This document shows positions 1-6,770 of a stretch of DNA of 27,393 nt, piece by piece. This stretch comes from DASXTW01 sp046726275. Its GTDB lineage: Bacteria; Actinomycetota; UBA4738. The notes beneath the pieces are model-generated. The model did no database searches, had not been told where the DNA came from, and saw nothing but the letters and a program-made list of their open reading frames with translations. The translations under genes were made by a program, and so were the position numbers. Positions within the stretch are counted from its first letter, which is position 1; each line of letters starts with the position of its first letter. The DNA lies in contig JBKPAF010000080.1 of NCBI GenBank assembly GCA_046726275.1, positions 1-27,393 of the forward strand, written 5' to 3'.

Positions 1-73
1 CCGCGACCTTCCTGCCCGCCGCATGTCGCCGGAAGAACCGGCGATACGCTTCGACGTCGGGAAGCTCCGGCAT
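1..73 (-). CDS. Fpg/Nei family DNA glycosylase, N-terminal fragment (runs off the left edge)
   Basis: Reading the minus strand from an ATG at 73 gives 24 codons beginning MPELPDVEAYRRFF, after which the window ends. The start MPELP(D/E)VE is the signature of the formamidopyrimidine-DNA glycosylase/endonuclease VIII family. After Met removal, Pro2 is the Schiff-base nucleophile and Glu3 the catalytic acid that excise oxidised bases and cut the backbone. Both residues are present. The zinc finger and H2TH domain lie outside the window, so MutM and Nei types cannot be separated. The gene diverges from the one at 131 across 57 bases. No clear Shine-Dalgarno is seen ahead of the ATG. Confidence 0.85.
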   Translation of the reverse strand, partial: MPELPDVEAYRRFFRRHAAGRKVA

Positions 74-130
74 GGCAGGTAGTCTCCCACCGGCGACACC
101 CGGTTCGATCAAGCGGGAAGGAGCGAGCGG

Positions 131-694
131 ATGACCGACCTGAAGGACCTGCACGCGCGTGCGCTGGAGCGGTACGGGAGACTCGTCCAGGCAACCCGTG
201 ACGAACAGTGGCACGACCCCACCCCATGTACCGAGTGGGACGTCAGGGTCCTGGTCAACCATCTCGTGTCGGAGAACTTCTGGATGCCGCCGCTCCTCGA
301 AGGCAAGACGATCGCCGACGTGGGCAGTGCGTTCGACGGCGATCTCCTCGGGGATGATCCGAAGGCAGCATGGAACCGGTCTGCGAAGGAGGCTGGGCGG
401 GCCGTGCGGGAGGTTCCGCTTGACCGGTCCGTCCAGCTTTCATATGGGAAGGCCTCGGCGGAGCACTACATCGCCGAAGTCTTCTCGGACCTCACCATCC
501 ATGGGTGGGACCTCGCCCGAGCCATCGGAGCCGATGAGACGATCGATCCCGAATCCGTCGACCTCCTGTACGAGCGCTACAAGCCCATCGAAGACGGTCT
601 GAAGGCGACAGGTTTGTTCGGGCCGAAGATCGAGCCTCCCCCGGACGCCGACAAGCAGACCCAGCTGTTGGCGGTGTTCGGACGAGTAGCCTGA
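131..694 (+). CDS. TIGR03086-type metal-binding protein (mycothiol maleylpyruvate isomerase/DinB-like fold)
   Basis: This 187-residue protein has the pattern of actinobacterial TIGR03086 proteins. An N-terminal helix is followed by TPCTEWDVRVLVNHL (about residues 31-45) and then IHGWDLARA (about 123-131). His44 and His124 are the expected metal ligands of this four-helix DinB/MDMPI-like fold. Family members with known activity are thiol-dependent (often mycothiol-dependent) transferases or isomerases, but most have no known substrate. The length is typical. The start is fixed by an ATG with GGGAAGGAG at 115-123, seven bases upstream. A -10-like TAGTCT sits at 80-85. The gene stands alone, with a possible new promoter just after it at 715-720. 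Confidence 0.82.
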   Translation: MTDLKDLHARALERYGRLVQATRDEQWHDPTPCTEWDVRVLVNHLVSENFWMPPLLEGKTIADVGSAFDGDLLGDDPKAAWNRSAKEAGRAVREVPLDRSVQLSYGKASAEHYIAEVFSDLTIHGWDLARAIGADETIDPESVDLLYERYKPIEDGLKATGLFGPKIEPPPDADKQTQLLAVFGRVA

Positions 695-714
695 CCCTTC
701 GAAGATCCGGCGGA

Positions 715-720
715 TATCCT
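715..720 (+). promoter_or_regulatory. -10 element (TATCCT) of a probable leaderless promoter
   Basis: TATCCT matches TANNNT and is followed by seven bases and then the ATG at 728. Transcription would start at or next to the start codon. No Shine-Dalgarno precedes that ATG, as expected for a leaderless mRNA. It would drive the operon at 728-4727. No convincing -35 is visible. Confidence 0.5.
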
Positions 721-727
721 CGGGTGT

Positions 728-1126
728 ATGGCCGTCCCTGCGGACGTTCGGCGCTTCGCGATCCGGTTCAATCCCTGGTTGCTACCGCTGTTCTGGATCT
801 CCGGGTTGGGACAGGGCTCGTCGCTCGTCGAGTTGGGGCCTCACCAGTTGCACGTACGGATGGGATGGGCTTTCCAGGCGCGGATCCCTCGATCGGCGAT
901 CCTTCGGCCGAGGAGAGGCGGCGACCTGTGGTTCTCCATCGGCGTGCACGGTGGCTTCGGGGTCTGGGCCGTCAACGGCTCGGCCAAGGGAACGGTGTGG
1001 TTCGACGTCGACCCTCCGACCCAGGCGAGGGCCGTGGGATTCCCGATCCGCCTACGTCGGCTTGCCCTGGGGGTGGAGGATCCGGAACGCCTCCTTGAAG
1101 CCCTCACGTTGGCTCAGCCCTCATGA
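728..1126 (+). CDS. Conserved hypothetical protein, small soluble beta-rich protein
   Basis: The 132-residue product has no signal peptide and no convincing membrane segment. It is rich in Trp, Gly, Arg and Val. The segment ELGPHQLHVRMGWAFQARIPRSAI followed by VNGSAKGTVWFDVDPP resembles, from memory, uncharacterised actinobacterial proteins with a PH-like beta barrel. I cannot name a function. It ends ATGA at 1123-1126, overlapping the start of the flavoprotein gene, so the two are translationally coupled and lead an operon of redox and pentose phosphate enzymes. The ATG at 728 is preferred because a TATCCT box lies seven bases upstream. Confidence 0.7.
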   Translation: MAVPADVRRFAIRFNPWLLPLFWISGLGQGSSLVELGPHQLHVRMGWAFQARIPRSAILRPRRGGDLWFSIGVHGGFGVWAVNGSAKGTVWFDVDPPTQARAVGFPIRLRRLALGVEDPERLLEALTLAQPS

Positions 1127-2358
1127 GTCTTGGGGCCGGGATCGTGATCGTCGGAGCCAGCCTGACCGGCGGAGCCGCGGCGACGACGCTTCGGTCTGAG
1201 GGATTCGACGGCCCGATCGCCCTGATCGGTGAGGAGCCCCATCCTCCCTACGAGCGCCCGCCGCTCTCCAAGGAGTATCTCCGTGGGGAGAGCTCCGCCG
1301 AGAGCGCCCATCTTCATCCGGTCGACTGGTACAGGGAGAACGACGTCGACCTGCGTCTCGGGAGCCGAGTCCGCCGCGTCGATCCCGGCGCCCGGGTCGT
1401 GCACCTCGGGGACGGAACCGGGACGGAGATCCCCTTCGAGAAAGTGCTGGTGGCGACCGGCGGCCGGAACAGACAGATCGCCGTACCCGGGGTCGACTTG
1501 GAGGGTGTCCATGCCCTGCGGACCATCGAGGAAGCAGACGGCATCCGGGAGGAGGCGAAGCCCGGCCGGAAGGCCGTCGTGGTAGGTGCCGGGTTCATCG
1601 GGTGTGAGGTGGCCGCCTCGCTTCGTGCCCTCGGGGTGGAGGTGGAGGTCGTGGAGATCTTCGGCACCGCGCTCCAGCGGGCGCTGGGACCGGATGTCGG
1701 GAAGGTGTTCGAGGGCGTCCACCGCGACCACGGCGTGTCGTTCCATTTCGGTCAGGTGGTCGAGCGGTTCCTCGGGACCAGCCGGGTGGAGGAGGTCGTG
1801 ACCGATCGAGGAGTACGGATCGGCTGTGACTTCGTCGTGGTCGGCATCGGGATCGAGCCCAACGTCGACGTCGTGGACGGGACGGACATCGAGGTCGACG
1901 ACGGGATCCTGGTGGACGCGTTCTGCCAGACGAGCCGCGAAGGGGTCTACGCCGCAGGAGACGTGGCCAACCATCGGCACCCGCTCTTCGACCAGCGCCT
2001 GCGCGTCGAGCACTGGGACAACGCTCTGAAGCAGGGCGCAGCCGCGGCTCGCTCGATGATGGGTAGGAAGGAACGCTACGACGATCCCCACTGGTTCTGG
2101 TCAGACCAGTACGAGCAGAACCTGCAGTCCATCGGCTTGCTCAACGACTGGGACGAGCTGGTGATCCGGGGGAACATGGAGGAACGGGACTTCCTCGCCT
2201 TCTACCTGAAGGAGCGCGTGCTGATGGGGGCGGTGGGCCTCAACAGGGGCAAACACGTCCGCAGGTGTGGGGCGCTGATCCGAGCGCGGCATCCGTTGGA
2301 CCCGGTCGCGCTCAAGGATGAGGATGTCGATCTCAAGAAACTGGCAGCGTCCCTTTAG
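1123..2358 (+). CDS. FAD-dependent NAD(P)H:ferredoxin/rubredoxin reductase-like oxidoreductase
   Basis: This 411-residue protein has the two-dinucleotide-domain reductase fold. The FAD site is GASLTG at residues 11-16 followed by PPYERPPLSKEYLRG, and ATGG lies at 111-114. The NAD(P)H site is VVVGAGFIGCE at about 152-162, and the second FAD motif GVYAAGD is at 274-280. EHWDNALKQG at 296-305 and the C-terminal domain fit the Reductase_C type found in ferredoxin reductases of Rieske dioxygenases and P450s (ThcD/BphA4-like). It would pass electrons from NAD(P)H to a small iron-sulfur protein, but no ferredoxin or rubredoxin gene lies in the window. It overlaps the preceding gene by four bases and is 18 bases ahead of gnd. 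NADH versus NADPH preference cannot be decided. Confidence 0.88.
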   Translation: MSLGAGIVIVGASLTGGAAATTLRSEGFDGPIALIGEEPHPPYERPPLSKEYLRGESSAESAHLHPVDWYRENDVDLRLGSRVRRVDPGARVVHLGDGTGTEIPFEKVLVATGGRNRQIAVPGVDLEGVHALRTIEEADGIREEAKPGRKAVVVGAGFIGCEVAASLRALGVEVEVVEIFGTALQRALGPDVGKVFEGVHRDHGVSFHFGQVVERFLGTSRVEEVVTDRGVRIGCDFVVVGIGIEPNVDVVDGTDIEVDDGILVDAFCQTSREGVYAAGDVANHRHPLFDQRLRVEHWDNALKQGAAAARSMMGRKERYDDPHWFWSDQYEQNLQSIGLLNDWDELVIRGNMEERDFLAFYLKERVLMGAVGLNRGKHVRRCGALIRARHPLDPVALKDEDVDLKKLAASL

Positions 2359-2376
2359 AGAACTGGAGGCCGGGCG

Positions 2377-3291
2377 ATGAGGATCGGGATGGTCGGGCTG
2401 GGCCGCATGGGCGGGAACATGACCGTCCGGCTGATCCGATTCGGGCACCAGGTGGTGGCGTTCGATCCGAGCGAGGAAGCCCTCCGGAACGCGGAGGCAG
2501 CCGGGGCTGAGGCCGCCCGCTCCCTCGACGAGCTCATCTCCAGGCTCGACTCACCTCGAGCCGTCTGGATCATGGTGCCCGCCGGACCAATCACCGAGAA
2601 GACGCTGGAAGGGTTGGCCGCGGCCATGTCGGAGGGCGACGTCATCATCGACGGCGGGAACACGAACTGGAAGGAGTCGATCCAGCACGCCGAACAGCTG
2701 AAGACGAGGGGGATCACGTTCCTGGACTGCGGGACCTCCGGTGGCGTGTGGGGCCTGGCCAACGGGTACTGCCTCATGGTGGGCGGGGATCGAGCCGCTT
2801 TCGAGAGACTCGAGCCGATCTTCTCAGCGCTGGCGCCGCAGGACGGTTACGCGCACGTCGGCGCCCCGGGCGCCGGGCATTTCGTGAAGATGGTTCACAA
2901 CGGCATCGAGTACGGACTCTTGGCCGCTTACGGCGAGGGGTTCGAGATCCTCCGGAACGCGGAGCTCGATCTCGACCTGCCTACCATCGCCGGTATCTGG
3001 CGGTACGGGAGCGTCGTCCGCTCCTGGCTGCTGGAGCTCCTGGTCGATGCCTTCCGCCGCGACCCCGAACTGGCCGGCGTCAGTGGGTACGTCGAGGACT
3101 CCGGGGAGGGGCGCTGGACGGTGCAGGCCGCCATAGAGGAGAACGTGCCGGCGCCGGTGACCGCGCTCGCCCTGTTCAACCGATTCGCCTCTCGGCAGGA
3201 CGAGTCGTACTCGGCCAAGGTCATCGCGGCGCTACGGCAGGAGTTCGGTGGTCATGCCATCAAGCAGGAGCCCACGGAGCGGAAAGCCTGA
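2377..3291 (+). CDS. gnd: 6-phosphogluconate dehydrogenase (decarboxylating), short NAD-type
   Basis: It oxidises and decarboxylates 6-phosphogluconate to ribulose 5-phosphate. The 304-residue length matches the short YqeC/GntZ class rather than the ~470-residue Gnd class. Visible motifs are GLGRMGGNM at residues 7-15, DGGNTNWKES after the dinucleotide domain, and the substrate-site signature FLDCGTSGGVWG. The second beta strand ends AFDPS with Asp30, where NADP-specific enzymes carry an NRT-like basic motif, so NAD+ is the likely cofactor. That is inference from the known determinant. The start has TGGAGG at 2364-2369, seven bases upstream. The stop TGA shares its A with the zwf ATG, the usual oxidative pentose phosphate pairing. 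Confidence 0.93.
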   Translation: MRIGMVGLGRMGGNMTVRLIRFGHQVVAFDPSEEALRNAEAAGAEAARSLDELISRLDSPRAVWIMVPAGPITEKTLEGLAAAMSEGDVIIDGGNTNWKESIQHAEQLKTRGITFLDCGTSGGVWGLANGYCLMVGGDRAAFERLEPIFSALAPQDGYAHVGAPGAGHFVKMVHNGIEYGLLAAYGEGFEILRNAELDLDLPTIAGIWRYGSVVRSWLLELLVDAFRRDPELAGVSGYVEDSGEGRWTVQAAIEENVPAPVTALALFNRFASRQDESYSAKVIAALRQEFGGHAIKQEPTERKA

Positions 3292-4727
3292 TGCCGATCA
3301 AGCCGGCCGAGCCCCAGGCGATCGTCATCTTCGGGGCCTCCGGCGATCTCACCAGGCGGATGCTCCTCCCCGCCTTCTTCCACCTGTTCGTGGAAGGCCT
3401 CCTTCCGCAGGGGTTCGCTATCGTCGGCTACGCCCGGAGCCAGCTCACCGACGACGAATTCCACGAGCGCGCGCGCCGATCGATCGAGGAGTTCAGTCGG
3501 TGCGAAGTGTCGGGGGAGGAGTGGGACGAGTTCAGGTCGCGCCTTACCTACATCGCTGGAGAGTTCGACAGCGAGATGGCGATGGAACGCCTGAAGGAGC
3601 ATCTGGAATGGGCGGACCAGAACCTGGGGACGAATGGCGGCCGCTTCTACTATTGCGCGACCCCGCCCGACGCCTATCCGCTGATCGTCAAGCGATTGGC
3701 CGAGAGCAACCTGCATCCCGACGCCAAGATCGTCGTCGAGAAGCCGTTCGGCCACGACCTCGAGAGCGCCACGGAGCTGAACGACGCCCTCCACGAGGTC
3801 TTCGACGAGTCGCAGATCTTCCGGATCGACCATTACCTGGGCAAGGAGACGGTGCAGAACATCCTGGCCTTTCGCTTCGCCAACGGGATGTTCGAGCCGA
3901 TCTGGAACCGCCGGTACGTGGACAACGTGCAGATCACCGTGGCGGAGGAGATCGGGATCGAGAGCCGGGGCGCCTTCTACGACCGGACGGGGGCGATCCG
4001 GGACATGGTTCAGACGCACCTCTTCCAGATGCTGACGTTCTTCGCGATGGAGCCGCCTCTCTCCTTCGAGCCGGGGCACCTCCGTGACGAGAAGGTGCGG
4101 GTCCTCCGCTCGATGAAGTCGGTCGATCCGAACAAGGTCACCCGTGGCCAGTACCGTGGGTATCGCGACGAGCCAGACGTGTCCAAGCCGTCCCAGACCG
4201 AGACCTACGCGGCGCTGCAGGTCGAGCTGGACAACTGGAGATGGGCTGGCGTTCCTTTCTACCTCCGGACCGGGAAGATGCTCAAGCGCAAGGTCACCGA
4301 GATCTCCGTCAGCTTCCGTGACGTTCCCTACAACGTCTTCAAGGGGACCGATGCCACGCCGCTCGGCCGGGACGCGCTGTTCTTCCGGATCCAGCCCGAC
4401 GAGGGAATCTCGATCTCGTTGAACATCAAGAAGCCCGGTCTCGGGCTCGAGCTGGATCGGGCGACCCTCGAGTTCGACTACGAGCGCGCGTTCAAGACCC
4501 CCCTGATCGAGGCCTACGAGCTGCTGATCCTGGAGGCGATGGAGGGTGACCATTCCCTGTTCATCAGCGAGGAGGCGGTGGAGCGAGCCTGGGAACTGTT
4601 GACGCCCGTGCTCGAACAGCCGTCACGGGTAATCCCATACGCGCCGGGCTCGTGGGGGCCGGTCGAGGCCGACGACCTGATCCTCCCTCGCCACTGGCAC
4701 TTGACCCCACCCCGGGATCAGACGTAG
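3291..4727 (+). CDS. zwf: Glucose-6-phosphate 1-dehydrogenase
   Basis: This is the first enzyme of the oxidative pentose phosphate pathway, converting glucose 6-phosphate to 6-phosphogluconolactone. The 478-residue product opens with the coenzyme motif FGASGDLTRR (about 14-23), then EKPFGHDL at 150-157 and the active-site signature RIDHYLGKE at 178-186 with its catalytic His and substrate-binding Lys. An open frame continues upstream through gnd, but the true start is ATG 3291, which shares one base with the gnd stop and begins just before the conserved nucleotide-binding strand. OpcA and 6-phosphogluconolactonase, common neighbours in actinobacteria, are not here. It is the last gene of the operon and faces the sulfurtransferase across 32 bases. 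Confidence 0.96.
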   Translation: MPIKPAEPQAIVIFGASGDLTRRMLLPAFFHLFVEGLLPQGFAIVGYARSQLTDDEFHERARRSIEEFSRCEVSGEEWDEFRSRLTYIAGEFDSEMAMERLKEHLEWADQNLGTNGGRFYYCATPPDAYPLIVKRLAESNLHPDAKIVVEKPFGHDLESATELNDALHEVFDESQIFRIDHYLGKETVQNILAFRFANGMFEPIWNRRYVDNVQITVAEEIGIESRGAFYDRTGAIRDMVQTHLFQMLTFFAMEPPLSFEPGHLRDEKVRVLRSMKSVDPNKVTRGQYRGYRDEPDVSKPSQTETYAALQVELDNWRWAGVPFYLRTGKMLKRKVTEISVSFRDVPYNVFKGTDATPLGRDALFFRIQPDEGISISLNIKKPGLGLELDRATLEFDYERAFKTPLIEAYELLILEAMEGDHSLFISEEAVERAWELLTPVLEQPSRVIPYAPGSWGPVEADDLILPRHWHLTPPRDQT

Positions 4728-4759
4728 TCGGCGTCCCAGCGCCCTGGAGGTTTAGGGGA

Positions 4760-5632
4760 TCACTCTCGGGCGACGGGCCGGGCGGGGTCGCGGCCCCACT
4801 CCTCCCACGAGGCGTCGTACAGGGACACTTCTCCGATGCCCGCGCGCTCCAGCGCGAACAGGAGAGCCGATGCGGAGATGCCGCACCCGCAGTAGGTGAT
4901 GGCCCTCGAAGCCTGGAGGACTCCGCTCCTGGAGAGGACCTCGCGAAGCTCCTCCGGGCTCTTCATCGTGAAGTCTTCCTTGTAGAGCGAGTCGTACGGC
5001 ACGTTGAGGGCGCCGGGAACGTGTCCCGCCCGGAGTTCGCCACGAGGGGTCCGGGCGATCCCGTCGGTGCTCGCGGCCACCTGACCGGTCTCGAACCACA
5101 CGAATTCACCGCGGAACTGCTCGGGAGGCCTCGAGTCCAGGATCACCGTGCTCGCTCGGCGGGTGGCCGTAGCCACGTCATCGGCGGTGGCGAGGAGCCC
5201 CTCGAACCGGCGAGGAGTCCACCGGGCGGGCGCACGCGTCACGGGCGCCGTAGAGACCGGGCGCCCTTCCGCCATCCATTTGTCGAAGCCGCCGTCGAGC
5301 ATGCGGACGCTGTCGTGACCGTAGAAACGGCTGGCCCACCACAGGCGAAATGGGCCCGACCCCATCCTGTCGGCGTAGGCCACGACCTCGTTGTCGTCCC
5401 CGATCCCGTGAGCTTCCATCGCGCGGCCGAACAGCTGGGGCCCGGCCAGGGTGAACGCCACCGCGCCTTCGGGGTCGACGAGGTCGGTGGACCAGTCCAG
5501 GTACGTGGCGCCGGGGATATGGCCTCGCTCGTAGCGGGCTCGACCGGATCCGTCTTCACGCCACCGCATGTCGACCACGATCACGTCGTGATCGTCCAGG
5601 TGCGCCGCAAGCCAGTCCGTGCTCACCAACAT
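4760..5632 (-). CDS. Tandem-rhodanese sulfurtransferase (thiosulfate/3-mercaptopyruvate type)
   Basis: The 290-residue protein has two rhodanese domains, the usual length for this family. The N-terminal domain (about 1-125) has DGGFDKW near its end, but Ala-Asp replaces the catalytic Cys region, so it is structural. The C-terminal domain (about 145-285) carries RPPEQFRGE, RAGHVPGALNVP, the active loop YCGCGIS at 247-253 with Cys248 as the persulfide-forming residue, and YDASWEEWG at 272-280. The loop resembles the CGSGVT loop of mercaptopyruvate sulfurtransferases more than the CRKGVT loop of thiosulfate sulfurtransferases, and has an extra Cys250. The ATG at 5632 lies six bases after a minus-strand TAGGCT, so the mRNA is probably leaderless. 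Confidence 0.92.
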   Translation of the reverse strand: MLVSTDWLAAHLDDHDVIVVDMRWREDGSGRARYERGHIPGATYLDWSTDLVDPEGAVAFTLAGPQLFGRAMEAHGIGDDNEVVAYADRMGSGPFRLWWASRFYGHDSVRMLDGGFDKWMAEGRPVSTAPVTRAPARWTPRRFEGLLATADDVATATRRASTVILDSRPPEQFRGEFVWFETGQVAASTDGIARTPRGELRAGHVPGALNVPYDSLYKEDFTMKSPEELREVLSRSGVLQASRAITYCGCGISASALLFALERAGIGEVSLYDASWEEWGRDPARPVARE

Positions 5633-5638
5633 GGCGCC

Positions 5639-5668
5639 AGCCTACCGACAGCGAGGTCCGCTAGCCTA
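5639..5668. promoter_or_regulatory. Divergent promoter region between the sulfurtransferase and the 62-residue protein
   Basis: On the minus strand TAGGCT occupies 5644-5639, exactly six bases before the sulfurtransferase ATG, the geometry of a leaderless promoter. A second motif, TAGCCTA at 5662-5668, reads as TAGCCT on the plus strand and TAGGCT on the minus strand. It could therefore act as a -10 element in both directions. No good -35 hexamer is visible for either. Confidence 0.45.
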
Positions 5669-5712
5669 CGTCTGCTCTAGGACGACATGACCACACCACG
5701 AAGGAGGCCGAT

Positions 5713-5901
5713 GTGCCGACGGAGATCGACCGAGGTCTGATCGACAAGGCGGCTGACGTGACGGCCAGTGCGCTCAGAGGAGCCATGGGGGGCCAGGGGA
5801 GCCAGCCGCCGTCCTACGCCGCGGAGGTGTTCCGAGAGATCTTCGGGGCCATGAAGGAGGCGATCCAGGAGCTCCCCGAGCGCGGGAAGACGGGCTTCTA
5901 G
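5713..5901 (+). CDS. Small hypothetical protein, 62 residues
   Basis: A GTG start at 5713 has an excellent AAGGAGG at 5701-5707 with five-base spacing, which is the main support that this short frame is translated. The product starts MPTEIDRGLIDKAADV and is predicted to be soluble and mostly helical, with two likely amphipathic helices (about 4-22 and 35-52) separated by a Gly/Gln/Pro-rich turn (26-33). I do not recognise a family. A competing ATG at 5711 in another frame gives only a short Arg-rich peptide. It is divergent from the sulfurtransferase and about 120 bases ahead of a secreted-protein gene. Confidence 0.55.
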   Translation: MPTEIDRGLIDKAADVTASALRGAMGGQGSQPPSYAAEVFREIFGAMKEAIQELPERGKTGF

Positions 5902-6019
5902 GCGCTCACACCAGGCCCGGCCGCCAAGCCCGGCGGGAACCAGACCCCGACTAGGGACGTATGAGGAGAGAACGAGGCGAACCGGGCCTCGCGGTTCACG
6001 CCCGAGTGAGGAGGCGTCC

Positions 6020-6721
6020 ATGAAACGGCTGCTCGTCCCACTTCTCTCGCTGGCAACGGTGGGAGTCCTGGCACTCCCCGCTCACGCCAAAGGACCCATG
6101 GAGTCCGCCTCCGGCCAGGTGGTCATCACCGGTCCCGGCCTGAAGGGACCGATCGAGTTCAACGGCAAGGTGGACGGCTTCGCGGAGCCCGGCGGCGACT
6201 TCATCCCCACCGGGTCCGGGACCGATTCCACGGGCGAGTTGGAATTCACCGCCTTCCTGTTCGAATCCGGGGTGTTTTCGAACTACGAAGGCGATTATGG
6301 CGGCTGGTTCGTGCTCCGGCCCGACGACATGGGCTCGATCGGCCCCGCCTACCAGCTTCGGCTGAACCTGACCGGCGAGGGGTGGAGCGAGTCGATCGCT
6401 CGTCAGATCTATCCCTTTGCTCCCGATCGGCCGCTGATCTTCACGCCTGCGGACTCCATCAACATCGCTGCGCGCAGTCGTATGCAATCCCTCCATGGCC
6501 TGTGGTGGAGCGCTCCTCCGGCCCTGCTCGCGATCCTTCACGCGCACGGTCTTCCCCGGAGCGCTCCACCAGTGGGGGAGCCGCCGGCCGCGCCGGCCTC
6601 GCCTCCCGCCCCGCACCCGCAGGGTTGGATCGTCCTATGGACCGCGATGGCCCTGATGGGGCTGCTGCTGGCGGGAGTCCTGGCGGGGCGCCGCCGCTCC
6701 GCGCGTCGCCTTGTGGCCTGA
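6020..6721 (+). CDS. Secreted, C-terminally membrane-anchored hypothetical protein
   Basis: The 233-residue product has a classical signal peptide: MKRLL, a hydrophobic core and a cleavage site after AHA at about residue 23. An extracellular region of about 155 residues follows, rich in Gly, aromatic and acidic residues. Then come a Pro/Ala-rich linker (about 180-200), one hydrophobic segment (about 201-221) and an Arg-rich stop-transfer tail. This is the architecture of an outward-facing anchored protein without an LPXTG signal. No domain is recognised. GAGGAGG at 6008-6014 sits five bases before the ATG. The gene ends just before a strong hairpin and faces the luciferase-like gene. Confidence 0.75.
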   Translation: MKRLLVPLLSLATVGVLALPAHAKGPMESASGQVVITGPGLKGPIEFNGKVDGFAEPGGDFIPTGSGTDSTGELEFTAFLFESGVFSNYEGDYGGWFVLRPDDMGSIGPAYQLRLNLTGEGWSESIARQIYPFAPDRPLIFTPADSINIAARSRMQSLHGLWWSAPPALLAILHAHGLPRSAPPVGEPPAAPASPPAPHPQGWIVLWTAMALMGLLLAGVLAGRRRSARRLVA

Positions 6722-6744
6722 CTCGATCAAAGGCAGAGAGGTGG

Positions 6745-6770
6745 GCGTGAGGCTCTCCTGAGCCTCACGC
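6745..6770. terminator. Hairpin between convergent genes, probable bidirectional terminator
   Basis: A perfect 10-bp inverted repeat (GCGTGAGGCT at 6745-6754 and AGCCTCACGC at 6761-6770) extends to 11 bp with a C-G pair, leaving a TCCT loop. It lies between convergent genes and contains the stop codon of the minus-strand gene. There is no long T tract on either side, so it may act with Rho or as a 3' end stabiliser. Confidence 0.6.

Noticed and set aside
764..777. GGTTCAATCCC, resembling a tRNA T-arm
   Set aside because: No acceptor, D or anticodon arms can be drawn around it, and it lies inside a coding frame.
1114..2091. Long minus-strand open frame (325 codons) opposite the flavoprotein gene
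   Set aside because: The plus strand codes for a protein with clear FAD/NAD motifs. The antisense frame is a high-G+C shadow rich in Asp, Gly, His and Pro, without recognisable domains.
2748..3290. N-terminal extension of zwf through the gnd gene
   Set aside because: The extension is an Arg/Gly-rich out-of-frame reading of gnd. The family start and a TGATG junction place the true start at 3291.
3252..4553. 433-codon minus-strand frame opposite zwf
   Set aside because: Shadow of a well-recognised gene; the composition is typical of antisense frames in G+C-rich DNA.
5979..5997. GAACCG/CGGTTC inverted repeat before the secreted-protein gene
   Set aside because: Only 6 bp in very G+C-rich sequence, with no tract or partner element; expected by chance.
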